A stretch of 64,000 nucleotides of DNA from Clostridium manihotivorum (GCF_004015185.1 NZ_CP025746.1:3179776-3243775), one strand, 5' to 3'; counted from the stretch's first letter, positions 34,537 to 42,899 are shown. A program made the numbers and translations. Notes: generated by a model not told the origin, from the letters alone.

Positions 34537-36282
34537 ATGTTTAAGAACTTTGATATTTCAGATATAAACTTAACAAAATACCTATTTTTCACAGGAAAAG
34601 GCGGAGTAGGAAAGACCTCAACAGCCTGTGCAGTTGCGGTAAACTTAGCTGATGAAGGCAAAAAGATTATGCTAATAAGTACTGATCCTGCTTCAAATCT
34701 GCAAGATGTATTTAATATTGATTTGAACAATAAGGGTGTGGCTATAAAAGAAGTACCAAATTTAGTAGTTGCTAATTTTAATCCAGAGGAGGCTGCTGCA
34801 GAGTATAGGGAAAGTGTTGTGGGACCCTTTAGAGGTAAACTGCCAGATGTTGTTATTAAAAATATGGAGGAGCAGCTTTCTGGCTCCTGTACTGTTGAGA
34901 TAGCTGCTTTTAATGAGTTTTCAACCTTCATCACTGATGAAAAAACAGCAGAAGAGTATGACCATATTATTTTTGATACAGCCCCAACAGGTCATACTCT
35001 TAGAATGCTTCAGCTTCCTTCTGCCTGGAGTAACTTTATTAGTGAAAGTACTCATGGAGCATCCTGCCTTGGACAGCTCTCAGGGCTAGAAGATAAAAAA
35101 GAAATTTATAAAAATGCAGTCAGCAATTTAGCTGATAAAGAAAAAACTACGCTCATATTAGTATCCAGGCCTGAGCAATCACCATTAAAGGAAGCTGAAA
35201 GAGCATCTAAAGAACTTCAGGATATAGGAGTAAATAATCAGGTTTTAGTTGTAAATGGAGTACTTAAAGAGCATGATGATAAGCTTTCTACTACTATTTA
35301 TGATAAGCAGCAAAAGGCAATGGAGCAAATGACGGAAGGACTAAAAAATATTGAAACTTTTGAAATACCACTTAGACCCTACAATGTAACAGGTATTGAA
35401 AATGTTAGAGCATTTTTAAAAGATAGTAATATTAAATTTCATAGTGAAACTTTAAATACAGAAAGTATTCCTAAACTAAAAACTGTTATAGAGGACTTAT
35501 ATAACAGCAATAAGAAGGTAATCTTCACAATGGGTAAGGGTGGAGTTGGTAAAACAACTATAGCTGCAGCTATAGCACTAGGTTTGGCTAAAAAAGGGAA
35601 AAAAGTGCATTTAACGACTACTGATCCAGCAGCGCATTTAAAGTTTGTACTGGATGAAAGCTATGGTATAACTTTAAGTAACATTGATGAAAAGAAAGAG
35701 CTTGAAAAGTATAGGGAAGAAGTATTGAGTAAAGCAAGGGAAACAATGAGTGAGGATGATATTGCATACGTTGAAGAAGACTTAAGATCTCCTTGCACAC
35801 AAGAAATTGCAGTATTTAGAGCTTTTGCTGAAATAGTAGAAAAATCAGAAAATGAAGTTGTAGTTATAGATACAGCCCCAACAGGGCATACTTTACTTTT
35901 ATTAGATTCCACTCAAAGCTATAATAAGGAAATTGAACGTTCCTCAGGAGATGTACCAAGTTCGGTTAAAAAGCTTTTACCAAGGCTTAAAAACGAGGGT
36001 GAAACAGAGGTTATCATTGTAACTCTTGCAGAAACAACTCCTGTTTATGAAGCTATGAGACTTCAAAAGGACTTAGATAGAGCGGGTATTCACAGTAAAT
36101 GGTGGGTTATTAATTCAAGCTTCTACGCAGCTAATACAACTAATGCCATACTAAAGGTAAAAGCGAGCAATGAAGTGCAGTGGATTAATAAGGTAAGTGA
36201 AATATCAAAGGGAAATTTAGCAATTATAGAATGGATGCCAGAAGAAGTTAAGGGTGAAAAACTTAATAATTTGATATATTAG
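34537..36282 (+). CDS. arsA: Arsenical pump-driving ATPase ArsA
   Basis: 581-residue protein with two homologous halves, each with a P-loop (TGKGGVGKTSTA near residue 20; MGKGGVGKTTIA near 332) and a DTAPTGHTLR-type signal motif (near 148 and 446). Metal-site Cys are present in SGSCTVEIAAF, GASCLGQL and SPCTQEIAVF. It energises arsenite efflux with an Acr3/ArsB carrier; here the carrier acr3 lies 2 kb downstream in another unit. ArsD upstream supplies the metal. Confidence 0.95.
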   Translation: MFKNFDISDINLTKYLFFTGKGGVGKTSTACAVAVNLADEGKKIMLISTDPASNLQDVFNIDLNNKGVAIKEVPNLVVANFNPEEAAAEYRESVVGPFRGKLPDVVIKNMEEQLSGSCTVEIAAFNEFSTFITDEKTAEEYDHIIFDTAPTGHTLRMLQLPSAWSNFISESTHGASCLGQLSGLEDKKEIYKNAVSNLADKEKTTLILVSRPEQSPLKEAERASKELQDIGVNNQVLVVNGVLKEHDDKLSTTIYDKQQKAMEQMTEGLKNIETFEIPLRPYNVTGIENVRAFLKDSNIKFHSETLNTESIPKLKTVIEDLYNSNKKVIFTMGKGGVGKTTIAAAIALGLAKKGKKVHLTTTDPAAHLKFVLDESYGITLSNIDEKKELEKYREEVLSKARETMSEDDIAYVEEDLRSPCTQEIAVFRAFAEIVEKSENEVVVIDTAPTGHTLLLLDSTQSYNKEIERSSGDVPSSVKKLLPRLKNEGETEVIIVTLAETTPVYEAMRLQKDLDRAGIHSKWWVINSSFYAANTTNAILKVKASNEVQWINKVSEISKGNLAIIEWMPEEVKGEKLNNLIY

Positions 36283-36287
36283 AATAG

Positions 36288-36330
36288 AATTCCACTACAC
36301 ATAAAACTAAAATTGTAGTGGAATTTGTAT
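36288..36330 (+). terminator. Terminator of arsRDA
   Basis: AATTCCACTAC (36288-36298) and GTAGTGGAATT (36315-36325) are fully complementary. The following T-run is short (TTGTATT), so the hairpin is strong but the terminator only moderate. Confidence 0.7.
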
Positions 36331-36384
36331 TAGCAAAGAATACTGCCGATTATAACTGAATATAATCCTAGGGGGGGTGAGGTT

Positions 36385-36765
36385 TTGGAGTTAGTTCAAA
36401 TTCTTAAAGCACTAGGGGATGAAAACAGAATAAGGATTTTAAATATACTTAATGATGCGGAGCTTTGTGTAGGAGAAATTGAGCATATATTAGGAATGAG
36501 CCAATCAAACGTATCAAGACATTTAACTAAATTATTTAATTTAAAGATTGTTATCTTTGGTAAGAAAGCACAATGGGTATTTTATAAATTAAATCAAAGT
36601 ATTTTAGGTGAATATCCTTTTATTAAGAGTTTAATTGACACAGAACTAAGTAAAATAGAACAGTGTCAAAAAGATATGGAAAAATTAACATGCTATAAAG
36701 AAAGTGGCATGAGCTGCGAGCAGTTGAAAGAGTGTAAAGAATTATTAGAAAGTAAAAGACTTTAA
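36385..36765 (+). CDS. ArsR-family regulator with Cys-rich tail
   Basis: 126-residue winged-helix protein from TTG 36385 behind GGGGGGTGAGG. The core site has only one Cys (ELCVGEIEHILGMSQ), unlike the usual C-x-C, and the recognition helix is MSQSNVSRHLTKL. The C-terminal tail has four Cys (QCQKDMEKLTCYKES, MSCEQLKEC), so the sensor site may be assembled differently. It stands alone, ended by its own terminator. Confidence 0.87.
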   Translation: MELVQILKALGDENRIRILNILNDAELCVGEIEHILGMSQSNVSRHLTKLFNLKIVIFGKKAQWVFYKLNQSILGEYPFIKSLIDTELSKIEQCQKDMEKLTCYKESGMSCEQLKECKELLESKRL

Positions 36766-36793
36766 TGCAAGGGGGAGCATTAAAGTCTTTTTT
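36754..36793 (+). terminator. Terminator overlapping the stop of the second arsR
   Basis: AAAAGACTTTAATGC (36754-36768) pairs with GCATTAAAGTCTTTT (36777-36791) and ends in a T-run. The left arm covers the stop codon of the gene, so this arsR is monocistronic. Confidence 0.85.
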
Positions 36794-36829
36794 AAACCAA
36801 AGCCCAATTAGATTATAAAGTTAGCAGTA

Positions 36830-37066
36830 TTAACAAGTTGTCTTACAAGTGTTGCAGCAACTCAAATAGAATATAGCAATTATAAATAGTATACCATTGT
36901 CAATTCCATTAAAGCCCGCTAAATTGCCATCTCCGCCAAACTTTCCTCCATTAAATTGAAGAATTATTAGTATTAAGATAATAATACTTGGCAATGTTGG
37001 TTTTGTACCTCCAATTCCAAAATCATCAAAAAAGCCAACTTCATGATGATGGTGTTTTTTACTCAT
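36830..37066 (-). CDS. Small His-rich/Cys-tailed membrane protein
   Basis: 78-residue protein on the minus strand with a strong AAGGAGGT site 8 nt before its ATG. It begins MSKKHHHHEVGFFDDFG, has a hydrophobic segment (PSIIILILIILQF), a Gly-rich turn and a second hydrophobic segment ending in YLSCCNTCKTTC. His4 and C-terminal Cys clusters suggest metal binding. Small proteins of this layout are common in clostridia and are sometimes spore-associated. The function is unknown. Confidence 0.7.
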   Translation of the reverse strand: MSKKHHHHEVGFFDDFGIGGTKPTLPSIIILILIILQFNGGKFGGDGNLAGFNGIDNGILFIIAIFYLSCCNTCKTTC

Positions 37067-37240
37067 TTAAGTATACCTCCTTTTTTATAGCAGGAATTTA
37101 TATATTTCTTATGTTCATAATAGTATCATATTCACATACACTCATATATGTGATAGTAGTTAATAGGATTGAATAAAAAATCTGATTTATTATTGATTAT
37201 TAATGTTAAATTTATTTAACATATATAGTTGTGTAATTTG

Positions 37241-37291
37241 TTGACAATAATACATATATAGAATATCATATGATTATAAGCGAATATGATA
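37241..37291 (+). promoter_or_regulatory. Promoter and operator of the arsR-arsC-acr3 unit
   Basis: TTGACA (37241-37246), a 17-nt spacer and TATCAT (37264-37269). The -10 overlaps the left arm of an 8-nt perfect inverted repeat, TATCATAT (37264-37271) and ATATGATA (37284-37291). A repressor bound there would block the promoter. The 5' part of the gap (37067-37240) is AT-rich with nothing else seen. Confidence 0.75.
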
Positions 37292-37349
37292 ATTTATCCG
37301 TGTATAAATTCATATTTAATATTAAATGATACAACAGGAGGTGAACATA

Positions 37350-37721
37350 TTGGATTTAATACAAGTGATGAAGGCATTATCAGATGAAACACGTATGAGA
37401 ATATTGAATTTACTTAAAGACGGTGATTTATGTGTGTGCGAACTAGAAGTTCTATTAGATATTAACCAGTCTAATGCTTCAAGGCACTTAAATAAATTAA
37501 CTACCTCAAAGATAGTAGATTACTATAAGGTGGCTAAATACGTATATTATAAGTTAAATGAAGATACTATAAAAGAGTTCCCTTTCTTAAAAGAAATTAT
37601 TGAGGAACATGCAATGAAGCTAAAGCAGTGCAGTATTGACTATGAAAGACTAAAGAAGTACAAAGACAGTAAGTTAAGTTGTGATGACTTAAAAGATGGT
37701 AAGGTTTGTTTTGATATTTAA
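37350..37721 (+). CDS. ArsR-family regulator of arsC-acr3
   Basis: 123-residue winged-helix repressor. DGDLCVCELEVLLDINQ has the C-x-C As(III) pair and SNASRHLNKLTTSKIV the recognition helix. Further Cys lie in the tail (KQCSIDY, KLSCDDLKDGKVC). TTG 37350 is preferred, with AGGAGGTGA 7 nt upstream, over ATG 37326, which lies before that site. It precedes arsC and acr3 on the same strand without a terminator, so it probably controls them. Confidence 0.88.
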   Translation: MDLIQVMKALSDETRMRILNLLKDGDLCVCELEVLLDINQSNASRHLNKLTTSKIVDYYKVAKYVYYKLNEDTIKEFPFLKEIIEEHAMKLKQCSIDYERLKKYKDSKLSCDDLKDGKVCFDI

Positions 37722-37745
37722 ATATAAATAAGAAAATAACGGAGC

Positions 37746-37785
37746 GTAAGGATTAATAATCCTTACGTGCAGTATAAGGAATACT
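37746..37785 (+). ncRNA. Two-hairpin leader before arsC
   Basis: GTAAGGATT-aat-AATCCTTAC (37746-37766) is a perfect 9-pair hairpin. It is followed by AGTAT-aagga-ATACT (37771-37785), which abuts the AGGAGG site of arsC. The block GCAGTATAAGGAAT (37769-37782) is shared with the arsA leader. It may set translation of arsC within the operon. Confidence 0.5.
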
Positions 37786-37801
37786 AGGAGGATGATTATT
37801 T

Positions 37802-38233
37802 ATGAAACCAAAAGTAGCATTTATATGTGTACACAATTCTTGTAGATCCCAAATGGCTGAGGCACTAGGAAAGATGTTTGCTTCAGAGGTATTTGAGTCC
37901 TATTCAGCAGGAACAGAATTAAGACCTCAGATAAATCAAGATGCAGTAAGAATAATAAAGGAACTTTATAATGTAGATATGAATGAAACACAAAAGTCTA
38001 AACTTCTTACTGATATTCCAGAGGTAGACATTGTTGTAAAGATGGGCTGTAATGTAGTTTGTCCATTCCTGCCTTCAAGACATATGGAAGATTGGGGCTT
38101 AGACGATCCATCAGGAAAGAGTGATGAAGAGTTTATAAAAACTGCAAAAATAATTGAAGAAAAAGTAAAGGACCTGGCAAAAAGAATTCAAAATAATGAA
38201 ATTGATTTAACTGTAGAAAGAGATATTAGATAG
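37802..38233 (+). CDS. arsC: Arsenate reductase ArsC (LMW-phosphatase type)
   Basis: 143-residue enzyme that reduces arsenate to arsenite. The P-loop CVHNSCRSQMAEA (catalytic Cys at residue 9) matches the low-molecular-weight phosphatase fold. The resolving pair is in MGCNVVCPFLP near residue 82, with Cys spaced four apart as in actinobacterial-type GCGDxCP enzymes rather than seven as in S. aureus ArsC. DDPSGKSDEEF completes the family signature. It sits between an arsR gene and acr3. Confidence 0.94.
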   Translation: MKPKVAFICVHNSCRSQMAEALGKMFASEVFESYSAGTELRPQINQDAVRIIKELYNVDMNETQKSKLLTDIPEVDIVVKMGCNVVCPFLPSRHMEDWGLDDPSGKSDEEFIKTAKIIEEKVKDLAKRIQNNEIDLTVERDIR

Positions 38234-38301
38234 GTAAAAGGTCTAAATGACCTTTTACGGGCAACTTACGTATGGAAATGAGTAGGTTAAGTTGCCCCAT
38301 A
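38234..38301 (+). ncRNA. Hairpin plus pseudoknot leader before acr3
   Basis: P1 is GTAAAAGGTC-taaat-GACCTTTTAC (38234-38258), starting right after the arsC stop. P2 pairs GGGCAACTTA (38259-38268) with TAAGTTGCCC (38288-38297). The P2 loop TATGG (38271-38275) is complementary to CCATA (38297-38301), a 4-5 pair pseudoknot. The layout matches leaders at 19560-19628 and 40983-41056 with different sequences but the same pairing. AAGGAGG of acr3 follows. Confidence 0.65.
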
Positions 38302-38324
38302 TAAATGTAGAAGGAGGATTAATT

Positions 38325-39395
38325 ATGTCCGCAGAAAATAAAAATGAAGGCAAAGGTCTTGGAGTCTTTGAAAGATATCTTACTATATGGGTGGCACTTT
38401 GTATTGTAGTAGGTATACTTATTGGTCAATTTATACCTGCTATCCCACAAACGCTTAATAAATTTGAGTATTACAATGTTTCAATTCCTGTTGCAATACT
38501 AATATGGCTTATGATATACCCAATGATGCTTAAAATTGACTTCTCAAGTATTGTTAAGGCAACAAAAAAGCCAAAGGGGTTAGTCGTTACTTGTGTAACT
38601 AACTGGCTTATAAAGCCTTTTACAATGTATTTAATTGCAGCATTCTTTTTCAACATTGTATTTAAAGCATTTATTCCAGAAAGTTTAGCCAAGGATTATT
38701 TGGCAGGAGCAGTATTACTTGGAGCAGCACCATGTACAGCAATGGTGTTTGTATGGAGTTATTTAACAAAAGGGGATGCTGCTTACACTTTAGTTCAGGT
38801 AGCAGTAAATGACCTTATTATATTAATTGCCTTTACTCCAATAGTAGCATTTTTATTAGGTGTTAGTGATGTTCCGTTATCCTATGGCACTCTTATACTT
38901 TCAACAATCTTGTTTGTAGTTATACCTTTAGCATCAGGCTTTATAACTAGAAATGTAGTAGTGAAGAATAAAGGATTAGACTACTTTAATAATGTATTTT
39001 TAAAGAAATTTGATAATATTACAATTATGGGATTATTATTAACACTTGTTATCATATTCTCCTTCCAAGGTGATATTATACTTAATAATCCATTACACAT
39101 TCTTCTTATAGCAATACCTTTAACAATACAAACCTTCTTTATATTCTTCTTAGCTTATGGCTGGGCTAGAGCGTGGAAACTTCCTCATGCCATTGCAGCA
39201 CCAGCAGGTATGATAGGTGCAAGTAACTTCTTTGAATTATCAGTTGCAGTTGCTATAGCACTATTTGGGTTAAAGTCAGGTGCGGCTCTTGCTACAGTCG
39301 TTGGAGTGCTTGTAGAAGTTCCAGTTATGCTTACACTTGTTAAAATAGCAAATAACACAAAGAATTGGTTTCCAGGTGAAACAGCAAGAAAATAA
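38325..39395 (+). CDS. acr3: Arsenite efflux carrier Acr3
   Basis: 356-residue polytopic transporter with ten hydrophobic segments. The conserved Cys lies in GAAPCTAMVFVWS (TM4) and the conserved Glu in GASNFFELSVAVAI (TM9), both hallmarks of Acr3. It exports As(III), alone or driven by ArsA. ATG 38325 is preceded by AAGGAGGATT; the upstream in-frame TTG 38292 lies inside the leader. A terminator follows. Confidence 0.95.
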   Translation: MSAENKNEGKGLGVFERYLTIWVALCIVVGILIGQFIPAIPQTLNKFEYYNVSIPVAILIWLMIYPMMLKIDFSSIVKATKKPKGLVVTCVTNWLIKPFTMYLIAAFFFNIVFKAFIPESLAKDYLAGAVLLGAAPCTAMVFVWSYLTKGDAAYTLVQVAVNDLIILIAFTPIVAFLLGVSDVPLSYGTLILSTILFVVIPLASGFITRNVVVKNKGLDYFNNVFLKKFDNITIMGLLLTLVIIFSFQGDIILNNPLHILLIAIPLTIQTFFIFFLAYGWARAWKLPHAIAAPAGMIGASNFFELSVAVAIALFGLKSGAALATVVGVLVEVPVMLTLVKIANNTKNWFPGETARK

Positions 39396-39416
39396 AAGAT
39401 AATAGTATGTATTTTT

Positions 39417-39446
39417 AAAAAGGTCGGTTAATACTGACCTTTTTAT
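39417..39446 (+). terminator. Terminator after acr3
   Basis: AAAAAGGTC (39417-39425) pairs with GACCTTTTT (39436-39444), with a small partly paired loop, and ends in TTTTATTTTA. It works in both directions. Confidence 0.8.
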
Positions 39447-39479
39447 TTTATAAAGTTTTTTATTTATAGTTGACATTAA

Positions 39480-39533
39480 TACATATTAGGCATATTATGA
39501 ATATATACTCACATGCGTATATAGGACTTTACA
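39480..39533 (+). promoter_or_regulatory. Promoter and inverted repeat of the arsR-permease unit
   Basis: TTGACA (39480-39485), a 17-nt spacer and TATTAT (39503-39508). Just downstream, TATATAC (39512-39518) and GTATATA (39527-39533) form an inverted repeat around the expected transcription start, a likely ArsR site. Confidence 0.7.
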
Positions 39534-39567
39534 AAACTTTACATATGAATAAGGAGAGTGAATTACA

Positions 39568-39909
39568 TTGGATAAACTAACGGACTTTTTTAAAATGCTA
39601 TCAGATGAAACTAGAGTAAGAATTTTAGTTCTTTTATATCATAAAAAACTTTGTGTATGCCAGATGTGCGGCATAATGGAAGAGACACAGCCTAAGATTT
39701 CAAAACATTTAGCAAAACTAAGAGATATGGGCTTTGTCAAAGATGAAAGAAAAGAACAGTTCATTTATTATTACCTAAACTTCAACAATAAACTATTTGA
39801 AGAAGTTTTGAAAAATATTATAGATAACATTGAAGATTACGAAACGATTAGAAATGATCTCAAAAGACTAGATGGTGCTGAAGAGTACCTTCCTACATGT
39901 AAAAGATAA
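39568..39909 (+). CDS. ArsR-family regulator of the ArsP-like permease
   Basis: 113-residue winged-helix repressor from TTG 39568. KKLCVCQMCGIMEETQ has three Cys in the metal-site region and PKISKHLAKLRDMGFV is the recognition helix. The tail LPTCKR adds a fourth Cys. It lies 47 nt before the permease gene and directly after a promoter with an inverted repeat. The unusual C-x-C-x-x-C could bind organoarsenicals such as methylarsenite, but the ligand is not established. Confidence 0.87.
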   Translation: MDKLTDFFKMLSDETRVRILVLLYHKKLCVCQMCGIMEETQPKISKHLAKLRDMGFVKDERKEQFIYYYLNFNNKLFEEVLKNIIDNIEDYETIRNDLKRLDGAEEYLPTCKR

Positions 39910-39956
39910 TTTGTTGTCAAGAAAGAATAATAACTAAATTAGGGGTGGGTGAAAAA

Positions 39957-40973
39957 ATGAGCGTAATAGGTAATTTCTTTGGATTTCTTAATGATCAACT
40001 ATTAAAAATGACTTGGCTTTCAGAATTAGTAAGATTATTAGTGGAGAAAGTATTTGGACTATCTATTAAAGAAAGACTAGGTGGCAGCATACACTTCTTT
40101 ATTTACGATACTATAAAAATATTTATATTGTTATCTATATTAATATTTATGATTTCATATATTCAAAGTTATTTTCCACCAGAAAGAACGAGGAAAATAC
40201 TTGGCGGAATAAAAGGTATCAAAGGTAATATATTAGGAGCATTACTTGGAACAATAACTCCATTTTGCAGTTGCTCAAGTATTCCAATATTCATAGGTTT
40301 TACATCAGCAGGCTTACCGCTTGGAATAACATTTTCCTTTTTAATATCTTCACCACTTGTTGATATAGCATCTTTACTAATTTTAGCATCCTTCTTTGGT
40401 GCAAAGATTGCTATAGCCTATGTTGTGGTAGGATTAATTCTTGCAGTTATAGGTGGAACTGTAATTGATAAATTAGGCTTAGAGAAATATGTAGAAGGTT
40501 ATGTAAGAGAAATTGAAAATGTTGAAATAGAAGAAATGGAAATGACAAGAGAAGAAAGAATATCTTACGCTAAGGAACAGGTTAGGGATATTATAAAGAG
40601 AGTTTGGCTATATGTATTAATAGGCGTGGGTATTGGAGCAGCAATTCATAACTGGATACCTCAATCAGTAGTAGAAAATGTTGTTGGAAGCAACAATCCA
40701 TTTGCAGTACTCTTAGCAACAGCAATAGGAATACCAATGTATGCAGATATATTTGGTACACTTCCAATTGCAGAAGCACTATTCGGTAAAGGGGTGGGTA
40801 TTGGTACAGTATTATCCTTCATGATGGCTGTAACAGCACTTTCACTTCCATCAATAATAATGCTTAGCAAGGTAGTTAAGCGTAAATTACTTGCTATATT
40901 TGTTTCTATAGTATCTATAGGAATAATAATTATAGGTTATCTATTTAATGCATTTTCATATTTATTTATTTAA
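39957..40973 (+). CDS. ArsP/DUF318-type permease
   Basis: 338-residue polytopic membrane protein of the permease family that includes ArsP, the trivalent organoarsenical exporter. TPFCSCSSIPIFIGF (about residues 101-115) is the Cys-rich signature, repeated in structure by a second half with GIPMYADIFGTLPIAEAL. About eight hydrophobic segments with a charged cytoplasmic loop near residues 180-220. ATG 39957 follows GGGGTGGGTG. Its partner gene downstream encodes a small thiol protein, a frequent pairing. Confidence 0.88.
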   Translation: MSVIGNFFGFLNDQLLKMTWLSELVRLLVEKVFGLSIKERLGGSIHFFIYDTIKIFILLSILIFMISYIQSYFPPERTRKILGGIKGIKGNILGALLGTITPFCSCSSIPIFIGFTSAGLPLGITFSFLISSPLVDIASLLILASFFGAKIAIAYVVVGLILAVIGGTVIDKLGLEKYVEGYVREIENVEIEEMEMTREERISYAKEQVRDIIKRVWLYVLIGVGIGAAIHNWIPQSVVENVVGSNNPFAVLLATAIGIPMYADIFGTLPIAEALFGKGVGIGTVLSFMMAVTALSLPSIIMLSKVVKRKLLAIFVSIVSIGIIIIGYLFNAFSYLFI

Positions 40974-40982
40974 TAAAAGGAG

Positions 40983-41056
40983 GTCAAAGTCCTAAATGGA
41001 CTTTGACGAGCAATTAGCGAGCGGAAGCGAGTAATCTTTAATTGCTCAGTGCTTCC
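40983..41056 (+). ncRNA. Hairpin plus pseudoknot leader before the thiol protein
   Basis: P1 is GTCAAAGTCC-taaat-GGACTTTGAC (40983-41007). P2 pairs GAGCAATTA (41008-41016) with TAATTGCTC (41039-41047). GGAAGC in the P2 loop (41023-41028) pairs with GCTTCC (41051-41056), a 6-pair pseudoknot. The ribosome-binding site AAAAGGAGG follows. It is the clearest member of the three-leader family in this window. Confidence 0.7.
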
Positions 41057-41077
41057 GACTAAAAGGAGGAATTTATA

Positions 41078-41305
41078 ATGGTAATCAAAGTATTAGGAAC
41101 AGGATGTGCTAAGTGCCATCAATTAGAAGAAAACGCAAGAAAGGCTGTAGCAGAATTAGGTATTGATGCTTCTATTGAGAAAGTAGAAAACATCAAAGAC
41201 ATAATGAAGTATGGAGTAATGAAAACACCAGCACTAGTAGTAGATGAAAAAGTTAAGGTTATGGGAAGAGTTCCAGCACCAGACGAAATCAAGAAATATC
41301 TATAA
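41078..41305 (+). CDS. Small thioredoxin-fold thiol protein
   Basis: 75-residue protein of the redox-active disulfide protein 2 (TM0996/MTH895) type. GTGCAKCHQLEE carries the CxxC site and GVMKTPALVVDEKV the cis-Pro loop. It probably acts as a thiol carrier or reductant for the adjacent permease. A second copy lies at 42657-42893, sharing YGVM-TPALV. AAAAGGAGG precedes the ATG. Confidence 0.9.
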   Translation: MVIKVLGTGCAKCHQLEENARKAVAELGIDASIEKVENIKDIMKYGVMKTPALVVDEKVKVMGRVPAPDEIKKYL

Positions 41306-41314
41306 TAACTAAAG

Positions 41315-41338
41315 AAGGCCTTCATAAGAGGCCTTTTT
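41315..41338 (+). terminator. Terminator after the thiol protein
   Basis: AAGGCCT (41315-41321) pairs with AGGCCTT (41329-41335) and is followed by TTT; a compact rho-independent terminator. Confidence 0.8.
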
Positions 41339-41394
41339 ACATAAGATATATATTTTAGTATCTAAATATATTGATATAGGGGTTGAGTGTTAAA

Positions 41395-42561
41395 ATGGAT
41401 AATAAGCGTAGAAATATTATGATTATGACATTAAGTATAATGGCTTTCTTTGCAAACGGAGATAACTATGCAGTTGCTCCACTTTTAATAAACATAGCAA
41501 AAGATTTGAATATAGGGATAAGTAATGCGGCAGCATCCGTTACAGCCTATATGCTTACCTTTGGATTATTTACAATCATATTTGGACCGCTAGGAGACAG
41601 GTATGGAAAGACTACTATCATTAATATTGCAGCCTTTGGTACTGCTATATTTAGTATGCTTGGAGCATTTGCTTTTAACCTGCCTTCACTTATATTCTTT
41701 AGAGCAATGAATGGTGCTTTTGGAGCAGGTATATTCCCTGTAACTATGGCACTAGTTGGTGAAAGTTATGAAGCATCTAACAGGCAAAAGGCTATAGGAA
41801 AAGTTATGGGTATGATGTTTTTAGGTGGAGCATCAGCAACTGCTATCGGTGGAGCATTAGCATACTTTGGATCATGGAGACTTGTTTATTTTATTTACGG
41901 TTTAGCGGAACTTATACTTGCTATAGTTATGATTAAAATACTGCCAAAAAGTCCTGGGGTTATGGAGAAATTAGAGTTTACAAGAGTGTATAAAGAAGCC
42001 CTTTCAAATAAGAGTTTGGTAAGTGTGGTAGGAACAATTATGCTTGTTGGATTTAGCGTATTTGGAAGTTTCACTTACTCAGGTAAGTTAGTGGAGAGCA
42101 GAACAGGATACAATGTTTTCTATGTAGGACTTATATTAACCCTATTTGGAGTAGCAACAGTAGTAGGTGGTAGAATTGCTCCTAAATTAAGAGATAAATT
42201 AAAGAATAACTTCTTACTATTTGCAGGACTTTTAGGAAGCATATCGTTATTAACTATTTCTTACTCATTTAGTCCTATTTTAATTGGAATAGCATTGTTT
42301 GGCTTTGGTTTAGCCTTTGTAGCACTTCAATCTACATTGGTATCAACGGCTCAGGAGACAATGCCTAAATTAAGAGGAACAGCCATGTCGCTTGCTTCAT
42401 TTAATATGTTTGTAGGGGGTGCAATCGGAACGAGCGTAAATGGAAGGATTATAAATATATCAAGTATAGGTACTATATTCTTAATTGCGGCAGCAGCAAT
42501 GTTTTTAGTAGCATTTCTTGCTTCGACTATTGTTAGAAAAATAAATAGAGGGGTAAAATAG
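41395..42561 (+). CDS. MFS transporter
   Basis: 388-residue major facilitator protein with about twelve hydrophobic segments. The loop 2-3 motif FGPLGDRYGKTTIINI (about residue 63) is typical of drug-proton antiporters, and NGAFGAGIFPVTMALVGESY lies in TM4. It sits inside the arsenic island, between two small thiol proteins, so it may export an arsenical or another toxic metabolite; the substrate cannot be read from sequence. ATG 41395 is preferred over TTG 41383. Confidence 0.85.
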   Translation: MDNKRRNIMIMTLSIMAFFANGDNYAVAPLLINIAKDLNIGISNAAASVTAYMLTFGLFTIIFGPLGDRYGKTTIINIAAFGTAIFSMLGAFAFNLPSLIFFRAMNGAFGAGIFPVTMALVGESYEASNRQKAIGKVMGMMFLGGASATAIGGALAYFGSWRLVYFIYGLAELILAIVMIKILPKSPGVMEKLEFTRVYKEALSNKSLVSVVGTIMLVGFSVFGSFTYSGKLVESRTGYNVFYVGLILTLFGVATVVGGRIAPKLRDKLKNNFLLFAGLLGSISLLTISYSFSPILIGIALFGFGLAFVALQSTLVSTAQETMPKLRGTAMSLASFNMFVGGAIGTSVNGRIINISSIGTIFLIAAAAMFLVAFLASTIVRKINRGVK

Positions 42562-42656
42562 ATAAGAATTTAATTATATCATTATGAATTTTTGTAACCT
42601 AAAGATTTATCTATAATAAGATGATAGTATAGAGCAATTTTATGGAGGTATAAATT

Positions 42657-42893
42657 TTGGTTATAAAAATACTAGGTGGTGGATGTGCTAATTGTAAAAA
42701 ACTTGAGGAAAATACTAAGAAAGCATTAAAAGAACTAAGAATAGATGCAAAAGTAATTAAGGTTAAGGAATATAAAGATATAATGTCCTATGGAGTTATG
42801 AGAACTCCTGCACTTGTAATAAATGAAAGAGTTGTATCTTGTGGAAGAGTTTTAATTGTTAATGAAATCATAAACATCCTGAAAAATTATTAG
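42657..42893 (+). CDS. Small thioredoxin-fold thiol protein, second copy
   Basis: 78-residue paralogue of the protein at 41078-41305. GGGCANCKKLEENTKKAL has the CxxC site, followed by SYGVMRTPALVINERVVSC. It starts at TTG 42657 with ATGGAGGT about 9 nt upstream. It follows the MFS gene by about 95 nt, so the transporter plus thiol-protein arrangement of the ArsP-like unit is repeated here. Confidence 0.88.
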   Translation: MVIKILGGGCANCKKLEENTKKALKELRIDAKVIKVKEYKDIMSYGVMRTPALVINERVVSCGRVLIVNEIINILKNY

Positions 42894-42899
42894 TATAGG

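Noticed and set aside
34500..34934. 144-codon minus-strand open frame over arsA
   Set aside because: Antisense shadow of the conserved arsA P-loop half; no promoter or ribosome-binding site seen.
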